A stretch of 64,000 bases of DNA from Silvimonas soli (GCF_030035605.1 NZ_CP106736.1:3593001-3657000); one strand, 5' to 3'. Numbered from the stretch's first letter, positions 21,832 through 31,777 are shown. A program made the numbers and translations. Notes: a model not told the origin generated them from the letters alone.

Positions 21832-24800
21832 ATGGATGACATGCTCGATCAATCGCCTCATCCTGCCGATCAACCCAAAAAGCCGCGCCGTAAATGGCTG
21901 CGCTGGGTTGTGCTCACGCCGCTGTGCCTGGTGTTGTTTATTGCGCTGGTTGTGGCCGGTGCCGCCTGGTGGGTGGATACGGCCAGCGGGCATCGCTGGT
22001 TGCAACAAAAAGCAGCTGCCACCGGCATGGTGCAGATTGGTGCCGTTGAGGGTTCGCTGTATAGCAATCTCACCGTGTCGAACCTGGTTGTGGATACGCC
22101 GGAAGTACATGTGGCGATTGATCGCGCTCAGCTGCGCTGGCATCCGCTGGAGTTGTTTTCCTCACGCCTCGGGATTGATGCGCTGGATGCGGGATCGGTG
22201 CGCATCACAACCAAACCGCAACCGCCCAACAAACCAGCATCGCCGCCGCCGACCAGTCTGGATTTGCCGATTGCGCTGCGCGTGGACGACTTTCAGGTGG
22301 CGCGACTGGAAATCGTCAATACGCCGCTGGTGTTTACCGGACTGAAGGCCTCGCTTAAGAGTGATGGCGAGCAACATCAATTGCGATTGGCGCAACTGCT
22401 GACCCCGCGCGGTAGCGTGCAGGCCGATCTGCAGCTGAACGGGCAAGCACCGTTCAAAACGGTGGGGCAGGTGCAGTTTCACGGGCATCTGGATGGCAAG
22501 AACATCCAGGCTGGCCTGCAGCTGAACAACACGCTACGCGACCTGGAAGTGCAAGGGCGTTTGCAAGGTGAGGTTGCGCAAGCCAGCGTGTCGCTACGCG
22601 CCGACGTGTTTGCCGAATACAGCTATACCATGCTGCATGAACTAAAGCTGACCGCCGAACGGGTCAATCCGCAGCAACTGATGCCCAATCTGCCGCAGGC
22701 TTCGCTCTCGGCCCAGATGACGCTGACGCCACGCGCCAAAGACCGCGCCGATGGCACCATCATTATCAGCAATCCGGCTGCCGCCACGCTGGACGACGAC
22801 GCGATACCGGTGACCGAGGTGGCCTCCAGCTTTACCGTGTTTATGGATCGGCTTGATCTGGAAAACTTCCAGGCCAAGCTGTTAGGCGGTGCCAGAATCA
22901 CCGGTCAGGGCGAGTTCCGCCAGGACAAACTCGCCGCTTCGTTCAAGCTGGACGCGCTGGATATCTCGCAACTGCTCAAGCGCCAGCCGCCAACGCGTTT
23001 GTCGGGCGACATCCAGTTGCGTGGCCCGTATAAAGCGCCGGATGTATTGGCCAAGCTGAACGACGCGCGTTACAAAGCGTCAGCGGATGTTGATCTGGGC
23101 TGGATCAATCCGGAAAAAGAACGTCGACTGGCGATTCGTAAACTTAATCTGGCGCGCGGCCTGGCCAGTGTGGCGTTGTCCGGCGAGTTTGCGCTGGATG
23201 GCAAGCAGGATTTCAAAGCCAGCGGCAAGTTTGCCAAGGTGAATCCGGCCGAATACGTGGCGGCACCGGTTGGCAGCATTAGTGGCGATTTCACCGCTGC
23301 CGGGCAGCTGCAGCCAACGTGGCAGGGGCAATTGCAATACAAACTGGCCAACAGCACATTCAACGGCCAGGCGCTGGCGGGGCAAGGGCAGGCCAAAGTC
23401 GATGCCACGCGGATGGTAACGCCAGGTATGTGGTTGCAACTGGGTGCCAATCGGGTTGATGCCAAAGGCGCTTTGGGCGCGGCCAAGGATCAACTCAGTC
23501 TGCACATTGCCGCGCCGCATATTGCCGATTTTGGCCAGGGTTTTGGCGGTGAACTCAACGGCGATGTAACGCTACTCGGCGGTTTCAAGCGTCCGGAAAT
23601 CCAGGGCAAGCTGGCCGCGCATGCACTGAAGACACCATTTGGCGTGCAGGTGGCCGAAGCCAAAGTCGATGCGCGCCTGTTCCCTGATTTGAATAGCCCG
23701 ATTCACGCCAATATCGAATTGACCGATGCCACGGGTTTTGACGCCACGGTGCAGTCGCTCAAATTCAATCTGGAAGGCACGCGTGGGCAGCATCATGCGG
23801 CGCTGGACATGCAGGGCAAATATCAAAACCAGCCAATTTCCGCCAGTTTTGCTGCTGCCGGCGGGCTGGACGCGCAATGGCGCTGGCAAGGCCGTATCGA
23901 GAAACTGCTGGCTCAAGGCCCGCTCAAACTGGATTTGCTGGCCCCGACCACGCTAACCGCAGGTGCGGGTGAGGTGGCGCTGGCCGATACACGCATCCAG
24001 CTGGGCAATGGCCAGATACATATTGCCCGCTTTAATTTAAAAGACGGGCGCATTGCTACCGCTGGCGAATTGCAGAAAGTGCCGCTGGCGGATTACCTCA
24101 CTGTGGCCGGGGTGAAAAACCTCGCGTCCGACATGGTGTTGTCGGGTCATTGGAACTTCAGCGGAACAGACGTGCTTGATGGCAGTCTGGACGTCCAGCG
24201 TGACTCGGGCGATATCCGTCTGATCGGTGATGGCCCGCCGCAACCATTTACGCTGACTGATGCTCACGTCAAAGTCCAGGCCAGCCAATCGCGAGTGGCG
24301 CTGAGCGGGCTGGTCTCGAGCGAGCGATTCGGGACTGTGAATCTGGACGGCGGCACGCTGCTGGATTGGCATGACAAACGTATCGCGCCGGGCGCACCGC
24401 TGACATTGAACGTGGTCGGTAATATCGAGAAGCTGGACAAGATCGCCCCGTTGATCAGTAGCAATATCGCGTTGGCTGGCAGCATCAAGTTTGATATCCA
24501 CCGCGCCGGTACGCTGGATGAGCCCAAGGTATCCGGCAATGTGGATGGCCAGCAGCTGGATATCCGTGATTCCGCTACCGGTATCGCGCTCAAGGACGGT
24601 ACGGTGCATTTGAGCATGCTGGATAACCGGCTTACGCTCAAGCAGTTCGAGTTCCATGGCGGGCAGGGCGTATTACGCGCCGATGGCACCATGGATATCG
24701 GCAAGGAAGGCCCGCACGCCCAGGCCAATATCACGGCCGAGCGGCTCACTTTGATCAACAAACCAGACATGCAATTGATCGTGTCGGGTAAAGGCCTGGT

Positions 24801-25680
24801 CGGGTACGACAAGGACGGTATCTCGGTGAAGGGCAATATGCGCGCTGACCATGGGTTGGTGCGGTATCAAGCCTCGGGTGAGCCACATTTGTCCGACGAC
24901 GTGGTGATTGCCGGTGCCAAACGCCAGCAAAAAGCCAATGTGCCGCTGGCCGCATTGCAGTTTGAGGTGGATCTGGGCGATGACTTCACCTTCAAGGGTT
25001 ACGGTCTGGATGCCCGCCTGGCTGGGGCGCTCCGCCTGCGCGCCAGCCCGAACCAGTCGCTCTCGGCACTGGGCACAGTGAGTGTGGAAGATGGCAAGTA
25101 CGCCGCCTATGGACAGAACTTGAGCATTGAACGCGGGGTTTTGTCTTTCTCCGGTCCACTGGATAACCCGGCACTGGATATCCTGGCTATGCGGCGCGGG
25201 CTGTCGGTCGAAGCCGGGGTAGCGGTCAAGGGCACCGCCAATTCTCCGCGTGTCACGCTGTATTCCGAGCCTTCGGTGCCGGATAATGAAAAGTTGTCCT
25301 GGCTATTGTTTGGGCACGGCACCGATGGCATGGACAAGGGCGATGCAGCGGTTATGGTGCAGGCGCTCAATACCTTGTTGTCCGGTGACTCTTCCGGTCA
25401 GGGACTGTCGCAAGAACTCTTGGGCACCATCGGGATTGACGAGGTTGGCATGAGTTCCGACAAACACGCCGATGGCACGACCACCCAAGTGGTGTCGATC
25501 GGCAAGCGTCTGACCGACAAAGTGTCCATTGCCTTTGAGAAGAGTCTGGATGGGCTGGAGGACGCCATCAAGCTCACATTGCGGCTTTCACGCAACTGGT
25601 CGATCGTTACCCGTTTTGGTGCCTACGAAAGTACCCTGGACGCCACCTATAACATCAGCTTTGATAAATGGCCCTGGTAG
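21832..25680 (+). CDS. tamB: Translocation and assembly module inner-membrane protein TamB
   Basis: The 1282-residue product has a single N-terminal transmembrane helix (about 24-47), then a long repetitive periplasmic beta-taco body of the AsmA-like/TamB group. It ends with the DUF490 domain (about 930-1282), whose last residues SIVTRFGAYESTLDATYNIS match the family terminus. TamB spans the periplasm and partners TamA; related proteins conduct phospholipids between membranes. ATG 21832 lies 2 bp after the tamA stop. The length is similar to E. coli TamB (1259). A terminator follows the stop. Confidence 0.95.
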   Translation: MDDMLDQSPHPADQPKKPRRKWLRWVVLTPLCLVLFIALVVAGAAWWVDTASGHRWLQQKAAATGMVQIGAVEGSLYSNLTVSNLVVDTPEVHVAIDRAQLRWHPLELFSSRLGIDALDAGSVRITTKPQPPNKPASPPPTSLDLPIALRVDDFQVARLEIVNTPLVFTGLKASLKSDGEQHQLRLAQLLTPRGSVQADLQLNGQAPFKTVGQVQFHGHLDGKNIQAGLQLNNTLRDLEVQGRLQGEVAQASVSLRADVFAEYSYTMLHELKLTAERVNPQQLMPNLPQASLSAQMTLTPRAKDRADGTIIISNPAAATLDDDAIPVTEVASSFTVFMDRLDLENFQAKLLGGARITGQGEFRQDKLAASFKLDALDISQLLKRQPPTRLSGDIQLRGPYKAPDVLAKLNDARYKASADVDLGWINPEKERRLAIRKLNLARGLASVALSGEFALDGKQDFKASGKFAKVNPAEYVAAPVGSISGDFTAAGQLQPTWQGQLQYKLANSTFNGQALAGQGQAKVDATRMVTPGMWLQLGANRVDAKGALGAAKDQLSLHIAAPHIADFGQGFGGELNGDVTLLGGFKRPEIQGKLAAHALKTPFGVQVAEAKVDARLFPDLNSPIHANIELTDATGFDATVQSLKFNLEGTRGQHHAALDMQGKYQNQPISASFAAAGGLDAQWRWQGRIEKLLAQGPLKLDLLAPTTLTAGAGEVALADTRIQLGNGQIHIARFNLKDGRIATAGELQKVPLADYLTVAGVKNLASDMVLSGHWNFSGTDVLDGSLDVQRDSGDIRLIGDGPPQPFTLTDAHVKVQASQSRVALSGLVSSERFGTVNLDGGTLLDWHDKRIAPGAPLTLNVVGNIEKLDKIAPLISSNIALAGSIKFDIHRAGTLDEPKVSGNVDGQQLDIRDSATGIALKDGTVHLSMLDNRLTLKQFEFHGGQGVLRADGTMDIGKEGPHAQANITAERLTLINKPDMQLIVSGKGLVGYDKDGISVKGNMRADHGLVRYQASGEPHLSDDVVIAGAKRQQKANVPLAALQFEVDLGDDFTFKGYGLDARLAGALRLRASPNQSLSALGTVSVEDGKYAAYGQNLSIERGVLSFSGPLDNPALDILAMRRGLSVEAGVAVKGTANSPRVTLYSEPSVPDNEKLSWLLFGHGTDGMDKGDAAVMVQALNTLLSGDSSGQGLSQELLGTIGIDEVGMSSDKHADGTTTQVVSIGKRLTDKVSIAFEKSLDGLEDAIKLTLRLSRNWSIVTRFGAYESTLDATYNISFDKWPW

Positions 25681-25706
25681 CGCGGTTTTATTGGGCTCTA
25701 CGCCAG

Positions 25707-25733
25707 AAAAGGACAGCTTGCGCTGTCCTTTTT
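25707..25733 (+). terminator. Rho-independent terminator after tamB
   Basis: AAAAGGACAGC pairs with GCTGTCCTTTTT around TTGC; it begins 27 bp after the tamB stop. Confidence 0.9.
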
Positions 25734-25965
25734 CATTGGGTCCGTCATGGCGTTTGCATATTGCGCGGACTCAAACGCGACGCTTGCTGAAACTGCTTAT
25801 TGTTGGGTGTGTTGCACGCTTATTACGCTGCACCTTGTAGTCGGACAAAAAACACTACAAAACCGGTACACTCTGTGCCCTGTTCCACGCAGGGCGCCGG
25901 AATTCGTTCTGGCCTGCAAGTTAAACAAACGAATGATTTAATCATCAAAAGGTAAGGAGATGCGC

Positions 25966-27198
25966 ATGCGCACAAACGGAATCGGAGCGCTATCGGCGCT
26001 GGTTGCAGCACTGTTTCTGGCCGGTTGTGGCGGCGGTAGTGATGGTGGTAATGACTTCAATGACAATGCTGGCAATACGACTCAAGCGAACATCAAAGAG
26101 GTGGTTTCGTTTGGCGACAGCTTGAATGATGTCGGTACGTACAATCCGACAACTTCTCCGGGCCTGCCAGCTTCAGGCTACAACTACGCCGGTCTGCCGT
26201 TCACAACCAAGCCGGGCAATACCTGGGCTTCGTACGTGGCGCTGCAATACAACTTCTTGCTGCTGCCGTATGAGCGTGTCGACTTTGGTATTCCCAAGTC
26301 GGTGGTCCCAACCGGTACGGGTCAGGTCGTACTGACGGGTGGTACCAGCTACGCCCAGGGCGGCGCAACGGTGCAAACCGACGCTCCAAATGGTGGCGTG
26401 GTTAACGTGACGTCGGGTGGTCAGACCTTCCAGGTACAACAAGCTACTGCGTTGTCGGTCAAGTCACAGATTGATTTGTACCTGGGTGCCCGCAGCAGCT
26501 TCAATACACATCAACTGATTCTGGCTGATGGCGGTGCTAACGATCTCCTGAATTACTTCTCGGCTCAGAACGGCACCACGGTTGTGGGTCTGCTCTCGTC
26601 GGTGGCGACTACAGGCACACTGGATGCAGCCAATGCTGCTGTCACCGCTTTTGCCAAGACGACCGCTGATAATATGGTTGCCCAGTTGCAACGCTTGCCA
26701 ACCGCAGGTGCGACCAATGTCGTATATGTCAATGTGCCGGATATAGGCACAACGCCATTTGCTGGCGCGACTGTGGCGGGATTTAACCAGACACTTACCG
26801 CAATGGGTGGTCAAGCAGCAGGGTTGGTCGCTGTGACGGGTTATCTGCCCACGCTGATGAGCACGATGGTTGCCGCATACAATGCTGAGGTGGCGGCTGG
26901 TATTGCCAATACCAAGATCATCACCTTCGATACCGCATCGATGCTCAAGACTGTACAGGCAGCGCCAGCGCAATACGGCATGGTGAATGTGACTTCGCCA
27001 GCTTGTAATGCCAATGCTGAAACCACGCCGGGCAATCCAGCCACGCTGACCTCCCTGATCTGCTCGACCGCCACCCTGGTAGCACCGGGTGCAGACAGCA
27101 ACTACCTGTTCGCGGACTACGTGCACCCAACCAATGGCGCGCACAAAATCTGGGCGGGTCTGGTTGTGCAACAGATTTTGCCAAGCATCCCGAAATAA
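25966..27198 (+). CDS. GDSL/SGNH-family lipase or esterase lipoprotein
   Basis: The 410-residue product has a lipoprotein signal ending in LAGC (Cys21), then a Gly/Asp/Asn-rich spacer. The SGNH hydrolase domain starts with VVSFGDSLNDVG (Ser52 nucleophile, block I). Block III is seen in ILADGGANDLLNYF and block V in FADYVHPTNGAH (Asp384, His387), giving a complete catalytic set. Family members are secreted or surface esterases, lipases or arylesterases. ATG 25966 was chosen over ATG 25960 because AAGGAG (25954-25959) is 6 bases from the former and touches the latter. It is monocistronic, with a terminator on each side. Confidence 0.88.
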   Translation: MRTNGIGALSALVAALFLAGCGGGSDGGNDFNDNAGNTTQANIKEVVSFGDSLNDVGTYNPTTSPGLPASGYNYAGLPFTTKPGNTWASYVALQYNFLLLPYERVDFGIPKSVVPTGTGQVVLTGGTSYAQGGATVQTDAPNGGVVNVTSGGQTFQVQQATALSVKSQIDLYLGARSSFNTHQLILADGGANDLLNYFSAQNGTTVVGLLSSVATTGTLDAANAAVTAFAKTTADNMVAQLQRLPTAGATNVVYVNVPDIGTTPFAGATVAGFNQTLTAMGGQAAGLVAVTGYLPTLMSTMVAAYNAEVAAGIANTKIITFDTASMLKTVQAAPAQYGMVNVTSPACNANAETTPGNPATLTSLICSTATLVAPGADSNYLFADYVHPTNGAHKIWAGLVVQQILPSIPK

Positions 27199-27246
27199 AT
27201 ATTTGAGAACACAAGAAGAAGGCGTCGGCGACCTGTCGACGTCTGA

Positions 27247-27275
27247 GAAGCGCAGCCACAAGCTGCGCTTTTTTT
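27247..27275 (+). terminator. Rho-independent terminator after the SGNH hydrolase gene
   Basis: AAGCGCAGC (27247-27255) pairs with GCTGCGCTT and is followed by a run of T residues, about 50 bp after the stop. Confidence 0.9.
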
Positions 27276-27294
27276 TCCCGTCATTTGCCGCTGT

Positions 27295-28017
27295 TCAGAG
27301 GGTTCGTGCCAGTACCCAGGCATCCACCTGGCGAGCGCCCGCCCGCAGCAAGGTACGCGCGGCCACATGCAAAGTCGCGCCACTGGTCATTACGTCGTCG
27401 ACCAGCACGATATGCAAGCCACGCGCATTGGGTGAAGCCTGAAACGCGCGGCGCATATTGCGGGCGCGAGCGGCAACGTCCAGTTGCGTCTGGTGGCTGG
27501 TGTCGCGAATACGCTGGAGTAGATCGGGCTGCACCGGGACACCCAGCTCGCGCTGCCAGACTTGAGCTATCTCCATACTTTGGTTGAAGCCCCGTTCACG
27601 CAAGCGGCTGGCATGTAAAGGCATCGGCACCAGGCAATCGGGTCGCGAGCCGATCCGGTAGTGCGATGCGCTGATCTGCGCAAGTAGCGCGAACAACGAC
27701 CAGCGCTCACCAAATTTGCCTGCAGGCACCAGTTGCGCCACATGTGTTTGGTACGCGAATGCAGCCAGCGTGTGGGTAAATGCGGGAGGGTTATGATGAC
27801 ATTCTGCGCAAATCTGCGCGTTATTTGAAGGCATGGCGCAGCGCGGGCACAAGGCGATATCCAGCCATGGCAGCGCCAGTTGGCACGCATCGCAAATACC
27901 CTGCCTCCCATCGCCCCCGCACAAAACGCATTGGGCAGGTGGCAATAAACCGTGCCTGAAAAGGCTTAACCATTGGTTGTGTAGTTTGTTCAGAAAATTA
28001 TTCTTATAAATTGACAA
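27295..28017 (-). CDS. comF: ComF family phosphoribosyltransferase-like protein
   Basis: The 240-residue product has the ComF layout. Four CxxC-type pairs of a zinc-binding region come first (Cys30/33, 42/45, 57/60, 70/73). The phosphoribosyltransferase domain follows, with PMPLHASRLRERGFNQS and the PRPP-loop IVLVDDVMTSGATL near residue 200. ComF proteins contribute to DNA uptake in naturally competent bacteria, where they interact with the uptake helicase machinery; enzymatic activity is unproven. The start ATG lies 58 bp from bioB on the other strand. A comF-bioB divergent pair is seen in many betaproteobacteria. Confidence 0.9.
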   Translation of the reverse strand: MSIYKNNFLNKLHNQWLSLFRHGLLPPAQCVLCGGDGRQGICDACQLALPWLDIALCPRCAMPSNNAQICAECHHNPPAFTHTLAAFAYQTHVAQLVPAGKFGERWSLFALLAQISASHYRIGSRPDCLVPMPLHASRLRERGFNQSMEIAQVWQRELGVPVQPDLLQRIRDTSHQTQLDVAARARNMRRAFQASPNARGLHIVLVDDVMTSGATLHVAARTLLRAGARQVDAWVLARTL

Positions 28018-28040
28018 TTAAGGATGCCTCCGCTGAAAAT
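28011..28040 (+). promoter_or_regulatory. bioB: Possible bioB promoter
   Basis: A consensus TTGACA (28011-28016) is followed 17-18 bases later by a poor -10 (TGAAAAT), 36 bp before the bioB ATG. The -10 match is weak. Confidence 0.3.
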
Positions 28041-28075
28041 GCCTCATCGACATTTTCTCCATGCTAGGTAAAGCC

Positions 28076-29071
28076 ATGAATAACCCTTCTGCGCTGGCAC
28101 AACCGGTCACCTTCAAACGGCTTGATCCACATCCAGCAAGCAACACCTGGGATGTAGCGGCGGTACAAGCACTGTTCGATTTGCCTTTTAACGACCTCTT
28201 GTTCCGCGCGCAGCAAGTGCATCGCGAGCACTTTGATGCGAACCGCGTGCAACTCTCCACGCTGCTATCGGTAAAGACCGGCGGCTGTAGCGAGGACTGT
28301 GGTTACTGTCCGCAAGCCGCGCGCTATCACACGGGTGTGGATAACGAAGCGTTGATGAGCGCCGATGAAGTCATCGACGTCGCCCGCGTTGCGCGTGAAA
28401 ACGGCGCCAGCCGCTTCTGTATGGGCGCAGCATGGCGCGGTCCCAAACAGCGTGATCTGGATGAAGTGAAGAAGATGATCGCGGGTGTGAAAGCACTGGG
28501 GCTTGAAACCTGTGCCACGCTGGGCATGCTCAAGGAAGGGCAGGCCGAACAACTGCGTGATAGCGGTCTGGATTACTACAACCACAATCTGGATACCGCG
28601 CCGGAGAAATACGGCGATATCGTAAGCACCCGCCAGTATGACGACCGTCTGGACACGCTGGGCAAAGTGCGTAAAGCCGGTATTCATGTATGTACGGGCG
28701 GCATTGTCGGCATGGGCGAAACCCGCGAAGATCGCGCCGGGTTGGTGGCGCAACTGGCCAATCTGGACCCGCAGCCAGAGTCGGTACCGATCAACAATCT
28801 GGTGCAAGTTGAAGGCACTCCGCTGCACGGCACAGACCCGATCGACTGGACCGAGTTTGTCCGTACCATTGCCGTGGCCCGTATCACGCTCCCAAAGAGC
28901 TACGTGCGGTTGTCCGCAGGCCGTCAGGCCATGCCCGAAGCCATGCAGGCGCTGTGTTTCATGGCGGGTGCCAATTCGATTTTCTACGGCGACAAGCTGC
29001 TGACCACTGGTAATCCAGACGTTACCCGCGATCGCCAGTTGTTTGAGAAGCTGGATATCAAGCCGCTGTGA
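28076..29071 (+). CDS. bioB: Biotin synthase
   Basis: The 331-residue radical SAM enzyme inserts sulfur into dethiobiotin to form biotin. The 4Fe-4S cluster motif is Cys71-x3-Cys75-x2-Cys78 (GGCSEDCGYC), followed by GLDYYNHNLDT and, near the C-terminus, KSYVRLSAGR with the Arg that ligates the 2Fe-2S cluster. ATG 28076 has an AGGTAAAG ribosome-binding site; an ATG five codons upstream lacks one. No other bio genes lie in the window, so the pathway is split. A strong terminator follows. Confidence 0.96.
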   Translation: MNNPSALAQPVTFKRLDPHPASNTWDVAAVQALFDLPFNDLLFRAQQVHREHFDANRVQLSTLLSVKTGGCSEDCGYCPQAARYHTGVDNEALMSADEVIDVARVARENGASRFCMGAAWRGPKQRDLDEVKKMIAGVKALGLETCATLGMLKEGQAEQLRDSGLDYYNHNLDTAPEKYGDIVSTRQYDDRLDTLGKVRKAGIHVCTGGIVGMGETREDRAGLVAQLANLDPQPESVPINNLVQVEGTPLHGTDPIDWTEFVRTIAVARITLPKSYVRLSAGRQAMPEAMQALCFMAGANSIFYGDKLLTTGNPDVTRDRQLFEKLDIKPL

Positions 29072-29099
29072 TGTGAAATCAACGGCGAGAGTAAACACA

Positions 29100-29127
29100 G
29101 GGCAAGCGTGGCTTGCCCCTTTTTTTA
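29100..29127 (+). terminator. bioB: Rho-independent terminator after bioB
   Basis: GGGCAAGC pairs with GCTTGCCC around GTG and is followed by eight T residues. Confidence 0.9.
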
Positions 29128-29250
29128 TTCTTATTTGTTATAAAATTGTAGTTTAATATTCTTTATTGTTTGTTTGTGACCAGTGCTAGTCTGCCTCTAC
29201 AGCCTGCAAATGCTCCGGTGGGAGCATGCAGAAAAACAGGGGATGGCTGC

Positions 29251-29550
29251 ATGAATGCTTATCTGATCGGCGCCGACCGGCTCGGCAATATTCCGCAGTT
29301 ACTGGAAAGCTACGGCATCCAGATTTCCGGTCATCTCACCGGACGCGACGCTTCGCATCAGCGCAAGCCCACCAGCACGCGTGGCGCCGATCTGATCATT
29401 CTGTTTACCGATTTCATGGGCCACAATGTGATGCGCAACTATCGGCAATTGGCCACCCAGAACAATATCCGCTTCGTGGCCTGCCGCCGTTCGGTGTGCG
29501 ATTTGCGCCAATCGCTGGAGCCGATGGGATTACAGCGGCAAGCGGCTTGA
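29251..29550 (+). CDS. DUF2325 domain protein
   Basis: The 99-residue protein starts MNAYLIGADRLGNIPQLLES and contains the DUF2325 pattern: GADLIILFTDFMGHNVMRN and a C-terminal CRRSVCDLRQSLE. The fold is Rossmann-like, and the family is often found alone or next to metal- or stress-related genes. Function is unknown. Two cysteines (CRRSVC) sit where other members keep a conserved Cys/Ser. ATG 29251 follows AGGGGATGG. It is monocistronic, and its 3' flank is a BIME. Confidence 0.8.
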   Translation: MNAYLIGADRLGNIPQLLESYGIQISGHLTGRDASHQRKPTSTRGADLIILFTDFMGHNVMRNYRQLATQNNIRFVACRRSVCDLRQSLEPMGLQRQAA

Positions 29551-29572
29551 GCCTCGGTCAGCCGCTAACCGT

Positions 29573-29686
29573 GTAGCCCGGATGGAGCATAGCGAGAATC
29601 CGGGGAGAGGTATTTGGTACGGCAAATGTTGACCGCTTGTGGATGCAGTGTTGCCCCGGATTCTCGCTGCGCTTCATTCGGGCTAC
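29573..29686. repeat. REP/BIME-like inverted pair
   Basis: GTAGCCCGGATGGAGC (from 29573) faces an inverted unit ending CGGGCTAC at 29686; the two can pair over about 33 bases. It lies between convergent genes and may act as a transcription boundary. Confidence 0.78.
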
Positions 29687-29732
29687 AGAAATTGTTTGTC
29701 AGATACCCGTCGGCGTTAAGGCGTAACACCCT

Positions 29733-30401
29733 TCACAGCAACGTCCGGTAGCCATTCACAATCACTGTCACCGCAAAATACGCAAACAGTGCGGCGGAAA
29801 ACGCGTTGCAATACTGCGCCAGCTTGTGGCCGATCAGATGGCGGCCTTTGCCCGCAAGTACGGCCAGAAACGCCGACCAGGCCAGCCCGCCCGCAAAGAA
29901 TCCACCCAGAAATACCGCGTTCATCACTGCAGACCCATCGGTCGATTGCGCAATCACCGCGCCTCCCACCGCCGCAAACCACAGCAATGAGGTCGGCGAC
30001 GCCATCGCCATACCAAGACCACGCAAGAACTCCACCTTGGGCGACCAGGCCATGGCTTCGGCACTGGTATCGTAATCGGGTTGTTCTTGTCGTTTGCGCG
30101 ATTCCGCCCATGCCGCTGCGGCCATTTTCCACGACAACCACAGCAACAGCACGCCGCCACCCAGCCATAGCACCCAGCGCACGGCGGTGAACTGGAACAG
30201 GATGGCGAGGCCGAATAATGAAAGGATGGCGTAGAAAATATCGCCAAAACAGGAACCGAGGCCGACCATGAAAGCGGGGCGTACCCCGGCGCGAATGCCG
30301 GTATTGATTAACGCCGTGTTAACGATGCCGATGTCCAGACATAGTGAAATGGACAGCAGAAAACCTTTGATCAGCACGGCGAGCATCATGGGGAGCAGCA
30401 C
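29733..30401 (-). CDS. LysE/RhtB family amino-acid exporter
   Basis: The 222-residue integral membrane protein has six hydrophobic segments and the LysE-superfamily pattern: a start with GFLLSISLCLDIGIVNTALI, then GLGSCFGDIFYAILSLFG. These exporters expel amino acids or their derivatives from the cytoplasm. A central hydrophilic loop of about 40 residues separates helices 3 and 4. GTG 30401 is taken as start; an ATG four codons on (30389) is equally possible, since neither has a clear Shine-Dalgarno. Substrate cannot be inferred. Confidence 0.85.
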   Translation of the reverse strand: MLLPMMLAVLIKGFLLSISLCLDIGIVNTALINTGIRAGVRPAFMVGLGSCFGDIFYAILSLFGLAILFQFTAVRWVLWLGGGVLLLWLSWKMAAAAWAESRKRQEQPDYDTSAEAMAWSPKVEFLRGLGMAMASPTSLLWFAAVGGAVIAQSTDGSAVMNAVFLGGFFAGGLAWSAFLAVLAGKGRHLIGHKLAQYCNAFSAALFAYFAVTVIVNGYRTLL

Positions 30402-30652
30402 ATCTGGGTTGAGCGGGGAGGCAGCACTATAACCCGGGACTCGTTCTCATTTGAAGAAGAACCGCAGGCCCGGCACAGTAAATGCGGCCCGGCGCCACAC
30501 AAAGCGACATCGCCAAAGCGATGGTGATTTTAAATGACCACTGCGCGCAGACTATGCATGTCTGGTAGCTGGATTGTGTATTTGCGCTGGACCAGTCGGT
30601 CGCTACACTAAGGGCCGATTCTGCGACTCATGCATCCAACAAGGAGAACACA

Positions 30653-31633
30653 TTGCAAACGCGTAAATTTGGTAAAACCGGCTGGTCGGTCTCGGAAATC
30701 GGCTTTGGTGCATGGGCAATCGGGGGCAGCTGGGGCGACGTGTCTGATCGCGATGCCGAAGCCGCGCTGAATGCCGCGCTGGATGAGGGCGTCACGTTCC
30801 TGGATACCGCTGACGTGTACGGTGACGGGCGCTCGGAGCGGCTGATTGCGCGGGTACTCAAGTCACGCGGGCGCGACGGCATTGTGGTGGCGACCAAAGC
30901 CGGTCGCAAAGTGAACCCGCATGTGTCGGCGGGTTACACCCCGGCGGTGCTTGAACATTACATTGATGACTCGCTGCGCAATCTGGAGGTTGATGCGCTG
31001 GATGTACTGCAACTGCATTGTCCGCCGACCGAGGTGTTTTATCGCCCGGAGATTTTCGAGGCGCTGGACAAGATGGTCGCCAAAGGCAAGCTCAAATCTT
31101 ATGGCGTGTCGGTAGAGAAGGTAGAAGAAGCGCTCAAGGCGCTGGAATACCCGATCTCCAGCGTGCAGATCATTTTCAACATGTTCCGCCAACGGCCGAT
31201 CGAGCACTTCTTTGCCCGCGCCAAAGCCCAGGATGTGGCGATCATCGCCCGCGTACCGCTGGCCAGTGGTTTGCTTACCGGAAAGCTCAACGCCAGCAGC
31301 ACATTTGCGGCGGAAGATCACCGCCAGTTCAATCGCCACGGCGAAGCATTTGATGTGGGCGAGACGTTCTCCGGCGTGCCATTTGAAGTGGGTTTGCAAG
31401 CGGTGGAAGCTTTGAAGGCGGTCGCTGGCAGTGTGCCACTGGCCCAACTGGCGTTGCGCTGGATTCTGATGTTTGATGCGATCACCGTGGCGATTCCTGG
31501 CGCGAAGAATCAGGCTCAGGCAGCAGGTAATGCCGCGGCAGCCAATCTGCCGCCGTTATCGGACGAACAAATGGCCGCTGTGCGCAAAATCTACGACACG
31601 TATATCAAGCCGCATGTGCATCAGCGCTGGTGA
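30653..31633 (+). CDS. Aldo/keto reductase
   Basis: The 326-residue NADPH-dependent oxidoreductase has the AKR TIM barrel. The catalytic tetrad is visible: Asp51 and Tyr56 in DTADVYG, Lys82 in VATKAG and His122 in LQLHCPP. It starts with TTG; an exact AAGGAG lies 6 bases upstream and fixes the start. It resembles the YajO/general stress protein 69-like group with broad carbonyl substrates. It is monocistronic; the 251-bp gap upstream shows no clear promoter, and a single REP follows the stop. Confidence 0.9.
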   Translation: MQTRKFGKTGWSVSEIGFGAWAIGGSWGDVSDRDAEAALNAALDEGVTFLDTADVYGDGRSERLIARVLKSRGRDGIVVATKAGRKVNPHVSAGYTPAVLEHYIDDSLRNLEVDALDVLQLHCPPTEVFYRPEIFEALDKMVAKGKLKSYGVSVEKVEEALKALEYPISSVQIIFNMFRQRPIEHFFARAKAQDVAIIARVPLASGLLTGKLNASSTFAAEDHRQFNRHGEAFDVGETFSGVPFEVGLQAVEALKAVAGSVPLAQLALRWILMFDAITVAIPGAKNQAQAAGNAAAANLPPLSDEQMAAVRKIYDTYIKPHVHQRW

Positions 31634-31694
31634 ACCTTGAATAGACGTTGTGAACAACGAATCTATCCCACGATGCAATGTTATGAGCAACAAA

Positions 31695-31731
31695 CGTAGC
31701 CCGGATGAAGCGCAGCGAGAATCCGGGCTAC
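31695..31731. repeat. Single REP-like palindrome
   Basis: GTAGCCCGGAT at the left pairs with ATCCGGGCTAC at the right. It is the compact one-unit form of the family, lying between convergent genes. Confidence 0.78.
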
Positions 31732-31777
31732 AAAGTTCGCAGGGCGGATTTGCGCCGCACTCCACCCTAAGGTGATA

